Origin: Paenibacillaceae bacterium
GTDB lineage: Bacteria > Bacillota > Bacilli > Paenibacillales > NBRC-103111
Assembly (NCBI GenBank): GCA_029256185.1
Contig: JAQSYI010000018.1
Location: 1 to 64,000 of the forward strand
Reading direction: 5' to 3'
Length of the DNA stretch: 64,000 nt
Part shown: positions 35,451 through 44,401 of the stretch, in pieces
Layout of the letters: each line of letters opens with the position of its first letter
Position numbering within the stretch: position 1 is the stretch's first letter
Notes under the pieces: generated by a model
The model's input: only the letters and a program-made list of their open reading frames with translations
The model's database searches: none
What the model was told of the DNA's origin: nothing
Position numbers and translations under genes: made by a program

Positions 35451-36401
35451 ATGGAGAGAAACTTTTTCAAAAGCAGAGGGATGGTTTGGGCAGCCTGCCT
35501 ATTGGCCCTATTGCTGGTTCTGCCGGCTTGCGCTCCGGATGGTGGGGAAGCAGAGACCGGCCTAAACGGCCAACCGTTGAATGTGGTTACAACCATTGCC
35601 CAAATTGCCGAACCCATTTCGGTCATCGGAGGCGGGCGGGTAAAGGTGCAGAGTCTGATGGGACCCGGCGTGGACCCCCATCTGTACAATGCGACACAGG
35701 GAGATATCGGCAAGCTTGAGAAAAGCGACATTGTCTTCTATAGCGGCCTCCATCTGGAAGCCAACATGGTGAGGGTGTTCGAGGAGATCGGCAAGAATAA
35801 GCCGGTTCTTGCTATCGGCGACGGCATACCCAAGGATCGGCTGCTGCAGGATGAAGAGGGAGCCACAGACCCTCATGTCTGGTTTGACATCGAACTGTGG
35901 AAGATGGCGCTTGAGGCGGCCACAGAGAAGTTGAAGCAAGCGTCCCCGGATGACGCCGGTTATTTTGAGGAAAATAAACTGAAATATTTTGCCGAGCTGG
36001 ATGCTTTGAAAAGTGAAGCAAAGATTAAATTAGCCCAAATCCCGGAGGAAAGGCGTGTGTTGGTTACCGCACATGACGCTTTCGGCTACTTCGGCCGGAT
36101 GCAGGGGATTAAGGTGGTCGGTCTGCAGGGGCTGAGCACGGAAGATGAAATCGGTCTCTCCGATATTGAGGAAACCATTAAGCTGCTGGTGCAGCACAAG
36201 GTTCCAGCAGTATTTGTGGAAAGCAGCATTAACCCGGCCTCGATCAACGCGGTGATTGAAGGGGCGAAGAAACAGGGGCTAAACGTGAAGCTGGGCGGAG
36301 AGCTGTATTCCGACGCGATGGGGGATGCGGGCAAACCGGAGGGCACTTACCTGGGGATGTACCGCCATAATGTGGAGACCATCTATCAGGGATTGAAATA
36401 G
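35451..36401 (+). CDS. mntA: Metal ABC transporter substrate-binding lipoprotein (MntA/TroA type)
   Basis: This 316-residue cluster A-I binding protein has a signal peptide with lipobox LPAC (Cys27). The metal ligands expected of the family are visible: His77 (VDPHLYN), His142 (DPHVWFD), His208 (TAHDAFGYFGR) and Asp288 (LYSDAMGD). The third ligand is His as in TroA, not Glu as in the strict manganese type, so Mn and Zn are both possible. There is no His-rich loop as in many zinc proteins. The ATG at 35451 follows GGGAGGAG; the open frame from 35406 has no such site. Operon order binding protein-ATPase-two permeases matches Bacillus mntABCD. Confidence 0.85.
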   Translation: MERNFFKSRGMVWAACLLALLLVLPACAPDGGEAETGLNGQPLNVVTTIAQIAEPISVIGGGRVKVQSLMGPGVDPHLYNATQGDIGKLEKSDIVFYSGLHLEANMVRVFEEIGKNKPVLAIGDGIPKDRLLQDEEGATDPHVWFDIELWKMALEAATEKLKQASPDDAGYFEENKLKYFAELDALKSEAKIKLAQIPEERRVLVTAHDAFGYFGRMQGIKVVGLQGLSTEDEIGLSDIEETIKLLVQHKVPAVFVESSINPASINAVIEGAKKQGLNVKLGGELYSDAMGDAGKPEGTYLGMYRHNVETIYQGLK

Positions 36402-36404
36402 AGC

Positions 36405-36532
36405 GATGCTTTCGAAGCGAGTTTTTCGGATATGCCACGAGGTGGCAATCAGCTCAAAACTAAGCTGATGCTTCCGAAGCGAGTTTTTCGGATATGCCAC
36501 CAAGTGGCAATCAGCTCAAAACTTTTAGGAGG
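36405..36532 (+). repeat. 62-bp-type structured leader element, locus B (two units)
   Basis: Two direct units start at 36405 and 36467, period 62. Each has GATGCTT-CCGAAGC (TTCGAAGC in the first), a hairpin CCGAA/TTCGG, a hairpin TGCCAC/GTGGCA with three-base loop (GAG, then CAA), and CAGCTCAAAAC. The first unit ends in TAAGCT and leads into the second; the second ends in TTTTAGGAGG, the ribosome site of the ATPase gene at 36540. It lies between co-directional genes of one operon. Confidence 0.85.
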
Positions 36533-36539
36533 GATAAAG

Positions 36540-37277
36540 ATGCTGCCCGTGCTGAATGTTATACAATTGTCTGCCTCGTACCGCAAAAACAAAGTGCTTA
36601 ATCATGTATCCTTCGTGGTGGAGCCTGGAACGCTGACAAGTATTGTCGGACCCAATGGTGCAGGCAAATCCACCTTGCTGAAGGTGCTGCTTGACTTGCA
36701 TCCCAGATTGGACGGCTCTGTTTCCTTTTTTGGCGAGCCGTATGCCAAATCCAAATCGCGGATCGGTTATGTGCCGCAGCGGGGCACAGTGGACTGGGAT
36801 TTTCCCACCAATGCCCTGGATGTAGTAATGATGGGGCTCTACGGCAAGATCGGCTGGTTGAAATGGCCGGGGAAGGTTCACCGGGAGCAAGCGCTGGAGG
36901 CGTTGGACCAGATGGGAATGGCCGATTATGCCGCACGGCAAATCAGCCAGCTCTCGGGGGGCCAGCAGCAGCGGGTATTTCTGGCACGGGCACTGGTGCA
37001 GGATGCGGATCTGTACCTTCTTGACGAACCGCTGGCCGGTGTGGACGCCGCCACCGAACGGGCGATTATGGATACGCTGAAGCTGCTGAAGAACAAAGGC
37101 AGAACCGTTCTGGTGGTCCATCACGATCTGCAGACGGTGGAGGATTATTTCGATCACGTGCTGCTCTTGAACCAGTCGGTGATTGCGCACGGCCAGACGG
37201 AGGAGACCTTCACCAGAGAAAACATCTTCCAGACTTATGGCGGCACACTGCGCTGGATGGGAGAGCGGATGGGATGA
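36540..37277 (+). CDS. mntB: Metal ABC transporter ATP-binding protein
   Basis: This 245-residue ABC ATPase has Walker A GPNGAGKST, signature LSGGQQQRVFLARAL, Walker B LYLLDEPLAGVD and the H-loop VVHHD. It energises the importer made of the two following permeases. The open frame extends back to 36432 through the repeat element, but ATG 36540 follows TTTTAGGAGG and gives a normal N-terminus (MLPVLNVIQLSASYR). The stop overlaps the next start (ATGA). Confidence 0.9.
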   Translation: MLPVLNVIQLSASYRKNKVLNHVSFVVEPGTLTSIVGPNGAGKSTLLKVLLDLHPRLDGSVSFFGEPYAKSKSRIGYVPQRGTVDWDFPTNALDVVMMGLYGKIGWLKWPGKVHREQALEALDQMGMADYAARQISQLSGGQQQRVFLARALVQDADLYLLDEPLAGVDAATERAIMDTLKLLKNKGRTVLVVHHDLQTVEDYFDHVLLLNQSVIAHGQTEETFTRENIFQTYGGTLRWMGERMG

Positions 37278-38197
37278 TTCAGTTGTCGCATAACGCGCAA
37301 TGGGTGCTGCTCAGCACCTTGATTTTGGGGACGGCGGCGGGAATTATGGGTTCATTCGCCTATTGGAAGCGCCAAAGCCTGATGAGCGATGCCCTGTCCC
37401 ATGCTGCACTGCCGGGTGTGATTATCGGATTCGCGATCACGGGAACGAAGAATCTTCCCATGATGCTTGCAGGAGCAGCAGCCAGCGCCCTGCTCGGCGC
37501 TCTGTTGATCCACTGGATCAGGTCGTCCAGCCGTGTCAAGGAGGATGCGGCGATGGGAATTATCCTGTCTGTGTTTTTCGGCTTCGGCATTATGCTGCTC
37601 ACTCTTGTGAACAGGATGGCGGGGGCCGGACAGAGCGGCTTGGACAGCTTCATCTTTGGCCAGGCGGCTTCCATGGTGCGCAGGGACGTGTGGATGATGA
37701 TCGGTCTGGCTTCAGTTGTGCTGCTGGCAGCCGTCATAGCCTTCAAGGAATGGAAATTATATTTGTTCGATCCCCAGTTTGCCAAGGGACTGGGTTTATC
37801 CAACCGGTGGATGAGCGCTATCTACATGGCCGCCCTGGTGCTTGTGATCGTGATCGGGATTCAGGCTGTAGGCGTGATCTTGATGGCCGCGCTCCTGATT
37901 ATCCCCGCAGTCAGTGCCCGCTACTGGACCCATTCCTTCAAGTGGATGCTTATTCTGTCCGCCCTGTTCGGCGGGGGGGCGGGAATGGCAGGCACCTTGC
38001 TCAGTACCATGGGCAAGGGCTGGCCGACAGGGCCGTTTATAGTCCTGGCGGCAGCTTCTCTGTTTGTCGTATCATTGGCATTCGGCGCACGGAACGGGCT
38101 CGCTGTTATTGGCCTCCAGCATAATGCGGAGCGGAAGAAGCTCAGGCGCCAGGGAGCCGTTGAGCGGGGCGCTCCGGAGAGGGGGAATTCAAGATGA
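37274..38197 (+). CDS. mntC: Metal ABC transporter permease 1
   Basis: This 307-residue membrane protein of the ABC-3 (ZnuB/TroC) family has eight to nine hydrophobic segments. The family signature is visible in MGSFAYWKRQSLMSDALSHA and in the VGVILMAALLIIPA loop. Overlaps the ATPase stop by four bases (ATGA) and the second permease in the same way, so the three are translationally coupled. Two different permeases form the channel, as in Bacillus mntCD. Confidence 0.88.
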   Translation: MIQLSHNAQWVLLSTLILGTAAGIMGSFAYWKRQSLMSDALSHAALPGVIIGFAITGTKNLPMMLAGAAASALLGALLIHWIRSSSRVKEDAAMGIILSVFFGFGIMLLTLVNRMAGAGQSGLDSFIFGQAASMVRRDVWMMIGLASVVLLAAVIAFKEWKLYLFDPQFAKGLGLSNRWMSAIYMAALVLVIVIGIQAVGVILMAALLIIPAVSARYWTHSFKWMLILSALFGGGAGMAGTLLSTMGKGWPTGPFIVLAAASLFVVSLAFGARNGLAVIGLQHNAERKKLRRQGAVERGAPERGNSR

Positions 38198-39099
38198 GTT
38201 ATACCGGCTGGATTCTGTTGACGGCGTCGCTGGTCGGCTTGTCCTGCGGCTTCATCGGAGCTTTGCTTATTCTGCGGAGGATGGCAATGATGGCAGATGC
38301 TATCAGCCATACTGTGCTGCTGGGCATTGTCGCAGCGTATCTGGTTACCCGGGAGCTAAGCGGTGTGCACATGCTGCTTGGAGCCATAGCGGCCGGCTTG
38401 CTGACCTCCGTGCTGGTCCAGTGGTTTCATTCCAGGGGAGTGCAGCAGGAAGCGTCAATCGGAGTGGTCTTTACATCCCTGTTTGCTCTTGGAGTCATTC
38501 TTATTGCCACGCAAGTGGGCAACGCCCATCTGGATGTAAAGCATACATTGATGGGAGAAATTACCTTTATACCCTGGGAAAAAATAGATATTATTGGAAT
38601 TGGCGAGATTCCCCAGGCGGTTTTCATCCTCGTTGTGGTGCTGCTGACCGTTGTTGCGGTGATTCTGGCTTTCTTTAAGGAGTGGAAGATCACCTCCTTC
38701 GACCCGGCGCTGGCCGCCAGTCTTGGTATTCCGGTGGTATTGATGCATTATATCTTCATGTCACTTGTGTCTGTAACGACTGTGGCGGCCTTCGATGCAG
38801 TGGGGGCGATTATGGTGGTGGCCATGCTGATTACGCCTGCCTCCGCCGCTTATCTGTGGACCGAGCGGCTGTCGGCGATGCTTGGCTTAAGCGGCCTGTT
38901 CGGTGTTATCTCCGCTGTTGCCGGCTATTATATTGCCGTATGGCTGGATACATCCATATCCGGTTCCATGGCATTCACCACCGGCATTGTGTTCTTCCTG
39001 AGCTTCCTTGGTTCCCCCAGACACGGCATTATAGCCAAGTATATCCGCCCTGCAGCCGGCAGTCGCCCGTTGTCCGAGAGGAGAGAACGGGCGGGATGA
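38194..39099 (+). CDS. mntD: Metal ABC transporter permease 2
   Basis: This 301-residue ABC-3 family permease is similar in plan to the preceding one: FIGALLILRRMAMMADAISH near residue 20, and FDAVGAIMVVAMLITPA near residue 205. Start overlaps the previous stop (ATGA). It is the last gene of the operon; the terminator lies at 39174. Confidence 0.88.
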   Translation: MSYTGWILLTASLVGLSCGFIGALLILRRMAMMADAISHTVLLGIVAAYLVTRELSGVHMLLGAIAAGLLTSVLVQWFHSRGVQQEASIGVVFTSLFALGVILIATQVGNAHLDVKHTLMGEITFIPWEKIDIIGIGEIPQAVFILVVVLLTVVAVILAFFKEWKITSFDPALAASLGIPVVLMHYIFMSLVSVTTVAAFDAVGAIMVVAMLITPASAAYLWTERLSAMLGLSGLFGVISAVAGYYIAVWLDTSISGSMAFTTGIVFFLSFLGSPRHGIIAKYIRPAAGSRPLSERRERAG

Positions 39100-39173
39100 A
39101 TCCAGTCCTGTCAATCGGCCGCTTGTTATGCCTACACGAAGTATCCGCTTCTCTCGATGTTTCCATTCGTTTC

Positions 39174-39199
39174 TAGCCCCATTTTGCGGGGCTATTTTT
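39174..39199 (+). terminator. Terminator of the mnt-type operon
   Basis: TAGCCCC (39174-39180) and GGGGCTA (39188-39194) pair around ATTTTGC, followed by TTTTT. Confidence 0.88.
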
Positions 39200-39247
39200 G
39201 CTGCCGCGGGGCAAGTTAAGGAAGTTGATAAAAGGGAAGACGAGGTG

Positions 39248-40597
39248 ATGGAAGGAATGGGAGAACGCACCAAATCCCGGTTGCCTCCCATGTTTACCGG
39301 CATGTCGGAGTGGATGCGCGGGGGAAACGGAGCCTTGCATACAGCCAATCATGGGCCGGATGAACGGGGAAAAGCAGGGCAGGGCAAGGCGCGCCTGTCT
39401 GGCCAGACCTGGCTGCTGCTGGCGGTGAACGGATTGTTTGCCGCCGGCAATGCCCTCTCCGGGACGTTCGTCAGCATCTATTTATGGAAAGCGAGCAATG
39501 ACTTCGCCTTGATCGGCCGCTTCGCGGTCATCCAGCAGATTAGTATGGCTCTGACCTTTTGGCTGGCAGGCAAGTGGGTGAAGGAATTCAACAAGATGAA
39601 TGTGCTGCGGGCCGGTGTACTGGTAGCGGCGTTGTTCTACGGTGTTGTCCTGTTTCTGGGCCATGGGGCGGTGAATTATGTCTGGCTGCTTGGTATCGTG
39701 CAGGGACTGGGCTCGGGACTGTTCTGGCTGTCCTTTAACGTGGTCTATTTCGAGGTGACGGACCCGGACAGCCGGGACCGGTTCAACGGGATTGCCGGCC
39801 TGTTGGGATCAGGGGCGGGGATGCTGGCTCCCTGGCTCTCCGGTTTCGTGATCACAAGGATGTCTGACACCAACGGCTATCGGCTGATCTTCAGCTTGTC
39901 CTTGCTAGTATTCATACTGGGTGCCATCACCAGTTTTTTTCTGAAGAAGCGCAAGGAGGAAGGGCATTACAGCTGGTTCTTCGTATTCCATTGCATGAAG
40001 AAATCCGGGGTATGGAAAAGAACCTTTCTGGCCATGATGGCCCAGGGGGTGCGCGAGGGAGTATTCGGCTTTCTGATTGCCCTGCTGGTCTATATCAGCA
40101 CCGGCAATGAGATGAAGCTGGGCAACTTCTCGCTGGTTACATCTGCGGTGGCTTTCATCAGCTTCTACGGGGTGGGCCGCCTGCTGAAGCCCAAGCTGCG
40201 CAAATGGGGGATGCTTGCCGGTGTAGCCGGGATGATTCTCGTCATTGTTCCTTTCTTCTGGTCGGTCAGTTACACCACTCTGCTGATATTCGGGATCGGC
40301 ACATCCCTGTTCATTCCGTTGTATACGGTGCCGGTCACTTCCACCGCATTCGACCTGATCGGCAGGGATGAGGAGGGGGCCCGGCGCAGGGAGGAATTCA
40401 TCGTACTCCGGGAGCTGGGTCTGAATGCAGGCCGGATTCTGGGCACAATCGGCTTTATTGCCGTTGTGGTTTTCTCGCCAACGCCGCTTGCCATCAATCT
40501 GTTGATGCTGGGAGTGGGCAGTTCGCCTTTTGTGGTGTGGCTGCTGCTGAGGGAATTGCTGGTCCATCCCGGGAAAGCGCCGCGGCAGCCGGCGTAG
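39248..40597 (+). CDS. MFS transporter
   Basis: This 449-residue protein has a hydrophilic, basic N-terminal tail of about 55 residues followed by twelve hydrophobic segments in the MFS pattern (LLLAVNGLFAAGNALSGTFV begins the first). The substrate cannot be named. The open frame reaches back to 39128 through the preceding terminator; ATG 39248 after GACGAGG is the most plausible start, ATG 39257 a close alternative. It is followed 78 bases later by a cysteine synthase gene, but no functional link is evident. Confidence 0.75.
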   Translation: MEGMGERTKSRLPPMFTGMSEWMRGGNGALHTANHGPDERGKAGQGKARLSGQTWLLLAVNGLFAAGNALSGTFVSIYLWKASNDFALIGRFAVIQQISMALTFWLAGKWVKEFNKMNVLRAGVLVAALFYGVVLFLGHGAVNYVWLLGIVQGLGSGLFWLSFNVVYFEVTDPDSRDRFNGIAGLLGSGAGMLAPWLSGFVITRMSDTNGYRLIFSLSLLVFILGAITSFFLKKRKEEGHYSWFFVFHCMKKSGVWKRTFLAMMAQGVREGVFGFLIALLVYISTGNEMKLGNFSLVTSAVAFISFYGVGRLLKPKLRKWGMLAGVAGMILVIVPFFWSVSYTTLLIFGIGTSLFIPLYTVPVTSTAFDLIGRDEEGARRREEFIVLRELGLNAGRILGTIGFIAVVVFSPTPLAINLLMLGVGSSPFVVWLLLRELLVHPGKAPRQPA

Positions 40598-40675
40598 AGA
40601 GGGACCGGACCGTTTCGGTTGACAAAGCGGCCTTACCGGTGGAAAATGTGGGAAAACGACAGGGTGGAGATCAGG

Positions 40676-41593
40676 ATGGCCAGATTGTACGCAAGCATTA
40701 CGGAACTGATCGGGAACACCCCTGCGGTGCGGATTAACCGGCTTGCAGGGGTACAGGATGCGGACGTCTACGTGAAGCTGGAATCCTTCAATCCCAGTGG
40801 CAGCGTGAAGGACCGGGCAGCCTGGAATCTCATAGCAACCGCTGAGTCAGACGGGCGGCTCTCCCCCGGGGGAACCATCATCGAGCCTACCAGCGGCAAT
40901 ACGGGAATCGGATTGGCGATGAACGCCGCGGCCAAGGGCTACCGGGCCATTCTGGTGATGCCCGACAACATGACCAAGGAGCGCATACAGCTGCTGAAGG
41001 CATACGGGGCTGAGGTAATATTGACTCCGGCAGCGGAGCGGATGACGGGAGCTGTGCGCAAGGCGGAGGAGCTGGCGGCTCAGATTCCAGGCAGCTTCAT
41101 TCCCCAGCAGTTCGAGAATCCGGCCAATCCGGATATCCACCGGACCACTACAGCCAGGGAGATCCTGGAGCAGATGGAGGGGAGACTGGACGCGTTCGTG
41201 GCCACCGCGGGCACAGGGGGCACGATTACGGGAACAGGCGAGGAGCTGCGGCGGCATCTGCCCGGCCTGGCCATCGTAGTGGTGGAGCCCAAGGGTTCTC
41301 CGGTGCTGTCCGGGGGCGCTCCCGGTCCCCACAAGCTGGTAGGCACCAGCCCCGGCTTTATTCCCGCTGTGCTGAATACCGGGATATATGACCGGATTGT
41401 CCAGGCCGCCGATGAGGATGCGCTCCAGACGGTCCGCCGTCTGGCTGCGGAAGAAGGAATTCTGGTCGGTCCGTCCGCCGGGGCGTCCGTGTGGACCGCG
41501 CTACAGGAGGCCCGCCGTCTGGGTGCGGGCAAGCGGGTGCTGTGCATTGCACCGGATACAGGGGAAAGGTATATGAGCATGGGGATTTTCTAA
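40676..41593 (+). CDS. cysK: Cysteine synthase (O-acetylserine sulfhydrylase)
   Basis: This 305-residue PLP enzyme (fold type II) makes L-cysteine from O-acetylserine and sulfide. PLP lysine is in NPSGSVKDR (about residue 45), the substrate loop is PTSGNTGIGLA, the phosphate-binding glycine loop is TAGTGGTITGTGE, and GPSAGAS is the serine/pyridine site. Start ATG follows GGTGGAG; the upstream extension from 40619 lacks support. Length and motifs fit CysK; cystathionine beta-synthase-like or CysM variants cannot be excluded by eye. Confidence 0.88.
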   Translation: MARLYASITELIGNTPAVRINRLAGVQDADVYVKLESFNPSGSVKDRAAWNLIATAESDGRLSPGGTIIEPTSGNTGIGLAMNAAAKGYRAILVMPDNMTKERIQLLKAYGAEVILTPAAERMTGAVRKAEELAAQIPGSFIPQQFENPANPDIHRTTTAREILEQMEGRLDAFVATAGTGGTITGTGEELRRHLPGLAIVVVEPKGSPVLSGGAPGPHKLVGTSPGFIPAVLNTGIYDRIVQAADEDALQTVRRLAAEEGILVGPSAGASVWTALQEARRLGAGKRVLCIAPDTGERYMSMGIF

Positions 41594-41680
41594 GGCTAGT
41601 TATCTCGCGGTTGCTGTCTTCCCCAGCGCCTTGAATTCATCTATAATAGGGGGAGAAGCCGGATGGAATGAGGTGGGTCT

Positions 41681-42382
41681 TTGGGTAAGACTTCCAGACT
41701 GTTTGTGACGGGAGATACACATGGCAGCATTGGCATGGAAAAGCTTGGCTCAGCCGTATTTAAGGAGGGCAAGAACCTGGGCAAGAACGATTATGTGCTG
41801 GTGGCCGGTGATCTTGGCGTCCTGTGGGATGGAGGAAAAGGGGACCGCAAGCTATTGGAGTGGGTGGACAAAAGACCCTTTACCACATTGTTTATTGACG
41901 GCAATCACGAGAACTTTGACCTGCTGAATGCTTATCCTGTCACCAGATGGTGCGGCGGCCAGGTGCATCAAATTGGAAGATCGCTCATCCATCTGATGCG
42001 CGGCCAGGTATTCATCCTTTCGAATATGACAATCTTTACATTTGGCGGCGCTGCCTCTACTGATCGGGAATGGAGAAAAGAGCAGGTGAACTGGTGGCCG
42101 GAGGAAATGCCGTCCGCGGCAGAGATGGCGGAAGGGCTTGCCAATTTGGAGAAGCGGCATTGGGAGGTTGACGTGGTGATTACCCATACGGCTCCTACTC
42201 GTTTGCTTGGGAAAGCACAGCGGGCAGGGAGAAGAGAAGTTAAGCCGGATGCCCTAACCGATTATCTGGATCATATATATGAACATTTGAAGTGGAAAAA
42301 ATGGCTGTTCGGGCATTTTCATACCGACCAGAAAGTGTCGGAACAGGCAACTGCGGTATACTCCGATTTTGTTTTGTTATGA
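41681..42382 (+). CDS. Calcineurin-like metallophosphoesterase
   Basis: This 233-residue protein carries all two-metal site motifs in order: GDTHG (residue 11), GDLG (43), GNHE (74), THTAP (about 167) and GHFH near the end. This fold hydrolyses phosphomono- or diesters, often nucleotides. Start TTG at 41681 follows GAGGTGG, with a TATAAT 34 bases upstream (41642-41647). Only 19 bases separate it from the TIR-TPR gene at 42402, so the two are probably one transcript. Whether it acts on a nucleotide signal linked to the TIR protein is unproven. Confidence 0.85.
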   Translation: MGKTSRLFVTGDTHGSIGMEKLGSAVFKEGKNLGKNDYVLVAGDLGVLWDGGKGDRKLLEWVDKRPFTTLFIDGNHENFDLLNAYPVTRWCGGQVHQIGRSLIHLMRGQVFILSNMTIFTFGGAASTDREWRKEQVNWWPEEMPSAAEMAEGLANLEKRHWEVDVVITHTAPTRLLGKAQRAGRREVKPDALTDYLDHIYEHLKWKKWLFGHFHTDQKVSEQATAVYSDFVLL

Positions 42383-42401
42383 AACTTGAGGGTGGTTTTG
42401 C

Positions 42402-43640
42402 ATGGTGAACAGAGCAGCCAGCTTTAAAGCCTATAAAGGAGATGCTCCTTCTATTTTTGTAAGCTATGCTCACAAGGATTGGGAGGAGATTTATCCCATT
42501 ATTGAGGATTTGCATGAAGAGGGCTACCACATATGGTTTGACGGGGGGATCGACCCGGGCAATGAATGGCCTGAGGAAATCGCTCAGGCTTTGGTGAAAT
42601 GCAGTCTCTTCCTGGTATTTCTCTCCACGCATTCTATCGCCTCCAAAAATGTAATTAACGAAATTTATTTTGCGATTGATGAGGATAAGCCGTTTCTTGC
42701 CGTGCATATGGATCAAACCAAGCTTCCAATCGGCTTGAAATTAAGGATTGGAGCCTCTCAAGCTATTATGAAATATCTTATGGACCAGGACTCCTTCAGA
42801 AAAGTCATATCATCGGCCCTGGAGTCCCGGAATTTGAAGATCAAATCCGTTGGCGATTCGAATGACAGGGAAATCAGCGGCCGCCCCGATGAAAGCGATA
42901 AAACGGGTGAAGCATTGATCAGGCTGCAATTTGAGGAAATCAAAAAGCAAAAAGAGGAAATCAAAAAGCAAAAAGAGGAAATCAGCGAACAGATTATCGT
43001 CAACAGAGTAATTATGGAAGCGAAGATTCAGGAGAGCCAAAAGGATTATTATGAGGCGGTCAGTATTCTGGAAGAAGCCTTGCTAAGCCGCGAAAATAGG
43101 GAGTATTACGAGCAGCTTGCCTATTATTATGAACTGTGCAAGGATATGGACGGTTCAATCCGTGCACTGGAGAGGGCTGTCAGCAGCCGCAAATATGATT
43201 ATAAGATGCTGTATAAGCTCGCGGATATGTATCTGGGGCGGCGGGAGTATGCCAAGGCGATAGCATACTTCAAGTTGGCTGTGCATGAGCCGGATAAGGA
43301 TTACAGGGTCTATTACTCATTGGGCAAAGCCTACGAGTCTGTTGGAGACATTCAGCATGCTTCAGAAAACTATCTGGGCTCCCTCCATCTGCACCCGGCC
43401 TTGCTGCCTGCCTATTTACGGTTGGCATCCTGTTTGGCGCGGAGCGGAGACGAGAAAGAAGCGATCCTCATTTTAAAGAAAGGCAACTCCATGATTCCGA
43501 ATAATTATAAAATCATCGATCTGCTGGTCGACTTATTGGCAAAAGACAGCACATCCATACCGGAAGCGGAGCTGCTCGTTGAAACATATGACGGCAGCGC
43601 TGCACGAAAGTCCGCTCTTAAAAAATACCTGCAAAGATAA
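42402..43640 (+). CDS. TIR domain protein with coiled coil and TPR repeats
   Basis: This 412-residue protein has an N-terminal TIR domain (about 15-140) with SIFVSYAHKDW, WFDGG near residue 45 and SKNVINEIYFA, where Glu87 aligns with the catalytic glutamate of NAD-cleaving TIR enzymes. A charged coiled coil follows (about 160-215), containing an exact 21-base tandem repeat at 42933-42984 that encodes EEIKKQK units. Then come four to five TPR-like helical hairpins to the end. TIR-TPR proteins occur in bacterial immunity and in signalling. The gene is more AT-rich than its neighbours. ATG follows GAGGGTGG. Partner and trigger unknown. Confidence 0.85.
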   Translation: MVNRAASFKAYKGDAPSIFVSYAHKDWEEIYPIIEDLHEEGYHIWFDGGIDPGNEWPEEIAQALVKCSLFLVFLSTHSIASKNVINEIYFAIDEDKPFLAVHMDQTKLPIGLKLRIGASQAIMKYLMDQDSFRKVISSALESRNLKIKSVGDSNDREISGRPDESDKTGEALIRLQFEEIKKQKEEIKKQKEEISEQIIVNRVIMEAKIQESQKDYYEAVSILEEALLSRENREYYEQLAYYYELCKDMDGSIRALERAVSSRKYDYKMLYKLADMYLGRREYAKAIAYFKLAVHEPDKDYRVYYSLGKAYESVGDIQHASENYLGSLHLHPALLPAYLRLASCLARSGDEKEAILILKKGNSMIPNNYKIIDLLVDLLAKDSTSIPEAELLVETYDGSAARKSALKKYLQR

Positions 43641-43737
43641 TACCGGTTCGTGCCGGGCTTGCGCACAATCAATGCGCGTATCCGTTTGAGCCAGTGAGGA
43701 GCTCAGCGGAGCGGCAGCAAGCTTTTTAATTTTCTTA

Positions 43738-43766
43738 TTGCATAAAAATTCATCCTGGTGTATATT
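43738..43766 (+). promoter_or_regulatory. Promoter with overlapping palindrome before the GNAT gene
   Basis: TTGCAT (43738-43743), 17 bases, then TATATT (43761-43766). The -10 lies inside a perfect 16-base palindrome TGTATATTTATATACA-type sequence (43759-43774, central TT/TT region), a good candidate operator. Confidence 0.55.
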
Positions 43767-43801
43767 TATATACAGAGAAACGGATTGAGGGTGAGGAGAG
43801 A

Positions 43802-44095
43802 ATGAAGATCGCATTGCAGGTCGGGACTCCCGAGCCGGAGCAGCTTACCGCTTTTATGCAGACAGTCGCGGCAAACGCGCCAATCTTGGCCGATGGCTTC
43901 GGGGAAGCGTCCGAGCAGGTTATTGCCGCTTATGATTGCGGACGCCTGGTAGGCTTGGGCAGCCGGATTGAGACAACGGATCATATGCATCTGTTGAAGG
44001 TTTACATTGCTCCCGGCTATGAATGCCGCGGAATCGGCAGCCATATGGAGAAGCTGATGCTTCCGGCGGCCGAACGGATGGTAACCGCGGGATAA
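43802..44095 (+). CDS. Short GNAT-family N-acetyltransferase, possibly truncated
   Basis: This 97-residue protein has the GNAT core strand HLLKVYIAPGYECRGIGSHM, which contains the acetyl-CoA-binding R-G-x-G-S pattern. Full GNAT domains run to about 140 residues; here the protein ends soon after motif A. A one-base change at 44092 would extend the frame by ISLLEPGYGFIPLPGR, which looks like a normal GNAT end (YGF-P), so a frameshift is likely. ATG follows GGTGAGGAG. Either a recently broken gene or a minimal protein. Confidence 0.6.
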   Translation: MKIALQVGTPEPEQLTAFMQTVAANAPILADGFGEASEQVIAAYDCGRLVGLGSRIETTDHMHLLKVYIAPGYECRGIGSHMEKLMLPAAERMVTAG

Positions 44096-44209
44096 GCCTG
44101 CTGGAGCCCGGATACGGCTTCATTCCGTTGCCAGGCCGCTAACGAACACAAGCGTGGTTTTACGGTTTTTCGTCAATTTGAGGAGCGAATGGCCGACTAA
44201 TCCATAGAG

Positions 44210-44268
44210 AATCCCACCCGATCGTTTGCCAACTTGAGGCGCGGGCGATCAGGGGTGGGATTTTTTTT
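44210..44268 (+). terminator. Terminator after the GNAT gene
   Basis: AATCCCACCC (44210-44219) pairs with GGGTGGGATT (44253-44262) with inner CGAT/ATCG pairing, followed by a long T-run. Confidence 0.8.
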
Positions 44269-44401
44269 GCCCATGGAAGAAAGTATGCGCCGGATATTTT
44301 CCCAAAACCGAATATGGCAACTGCAGCTAACGTGTGTTAACATGGAAACCATTATAATCATTAAACAGCAAAGAAACTTTTTCTGGGGAGTTGATTGGGT
44401 C

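Noticed and set aside
41681..43640. Thoeris defence system
   Set aside because: A TIR gene is present but no ThsA-type (SIR2 or SLOG) partner; the neighbour is a phosphoesterase.
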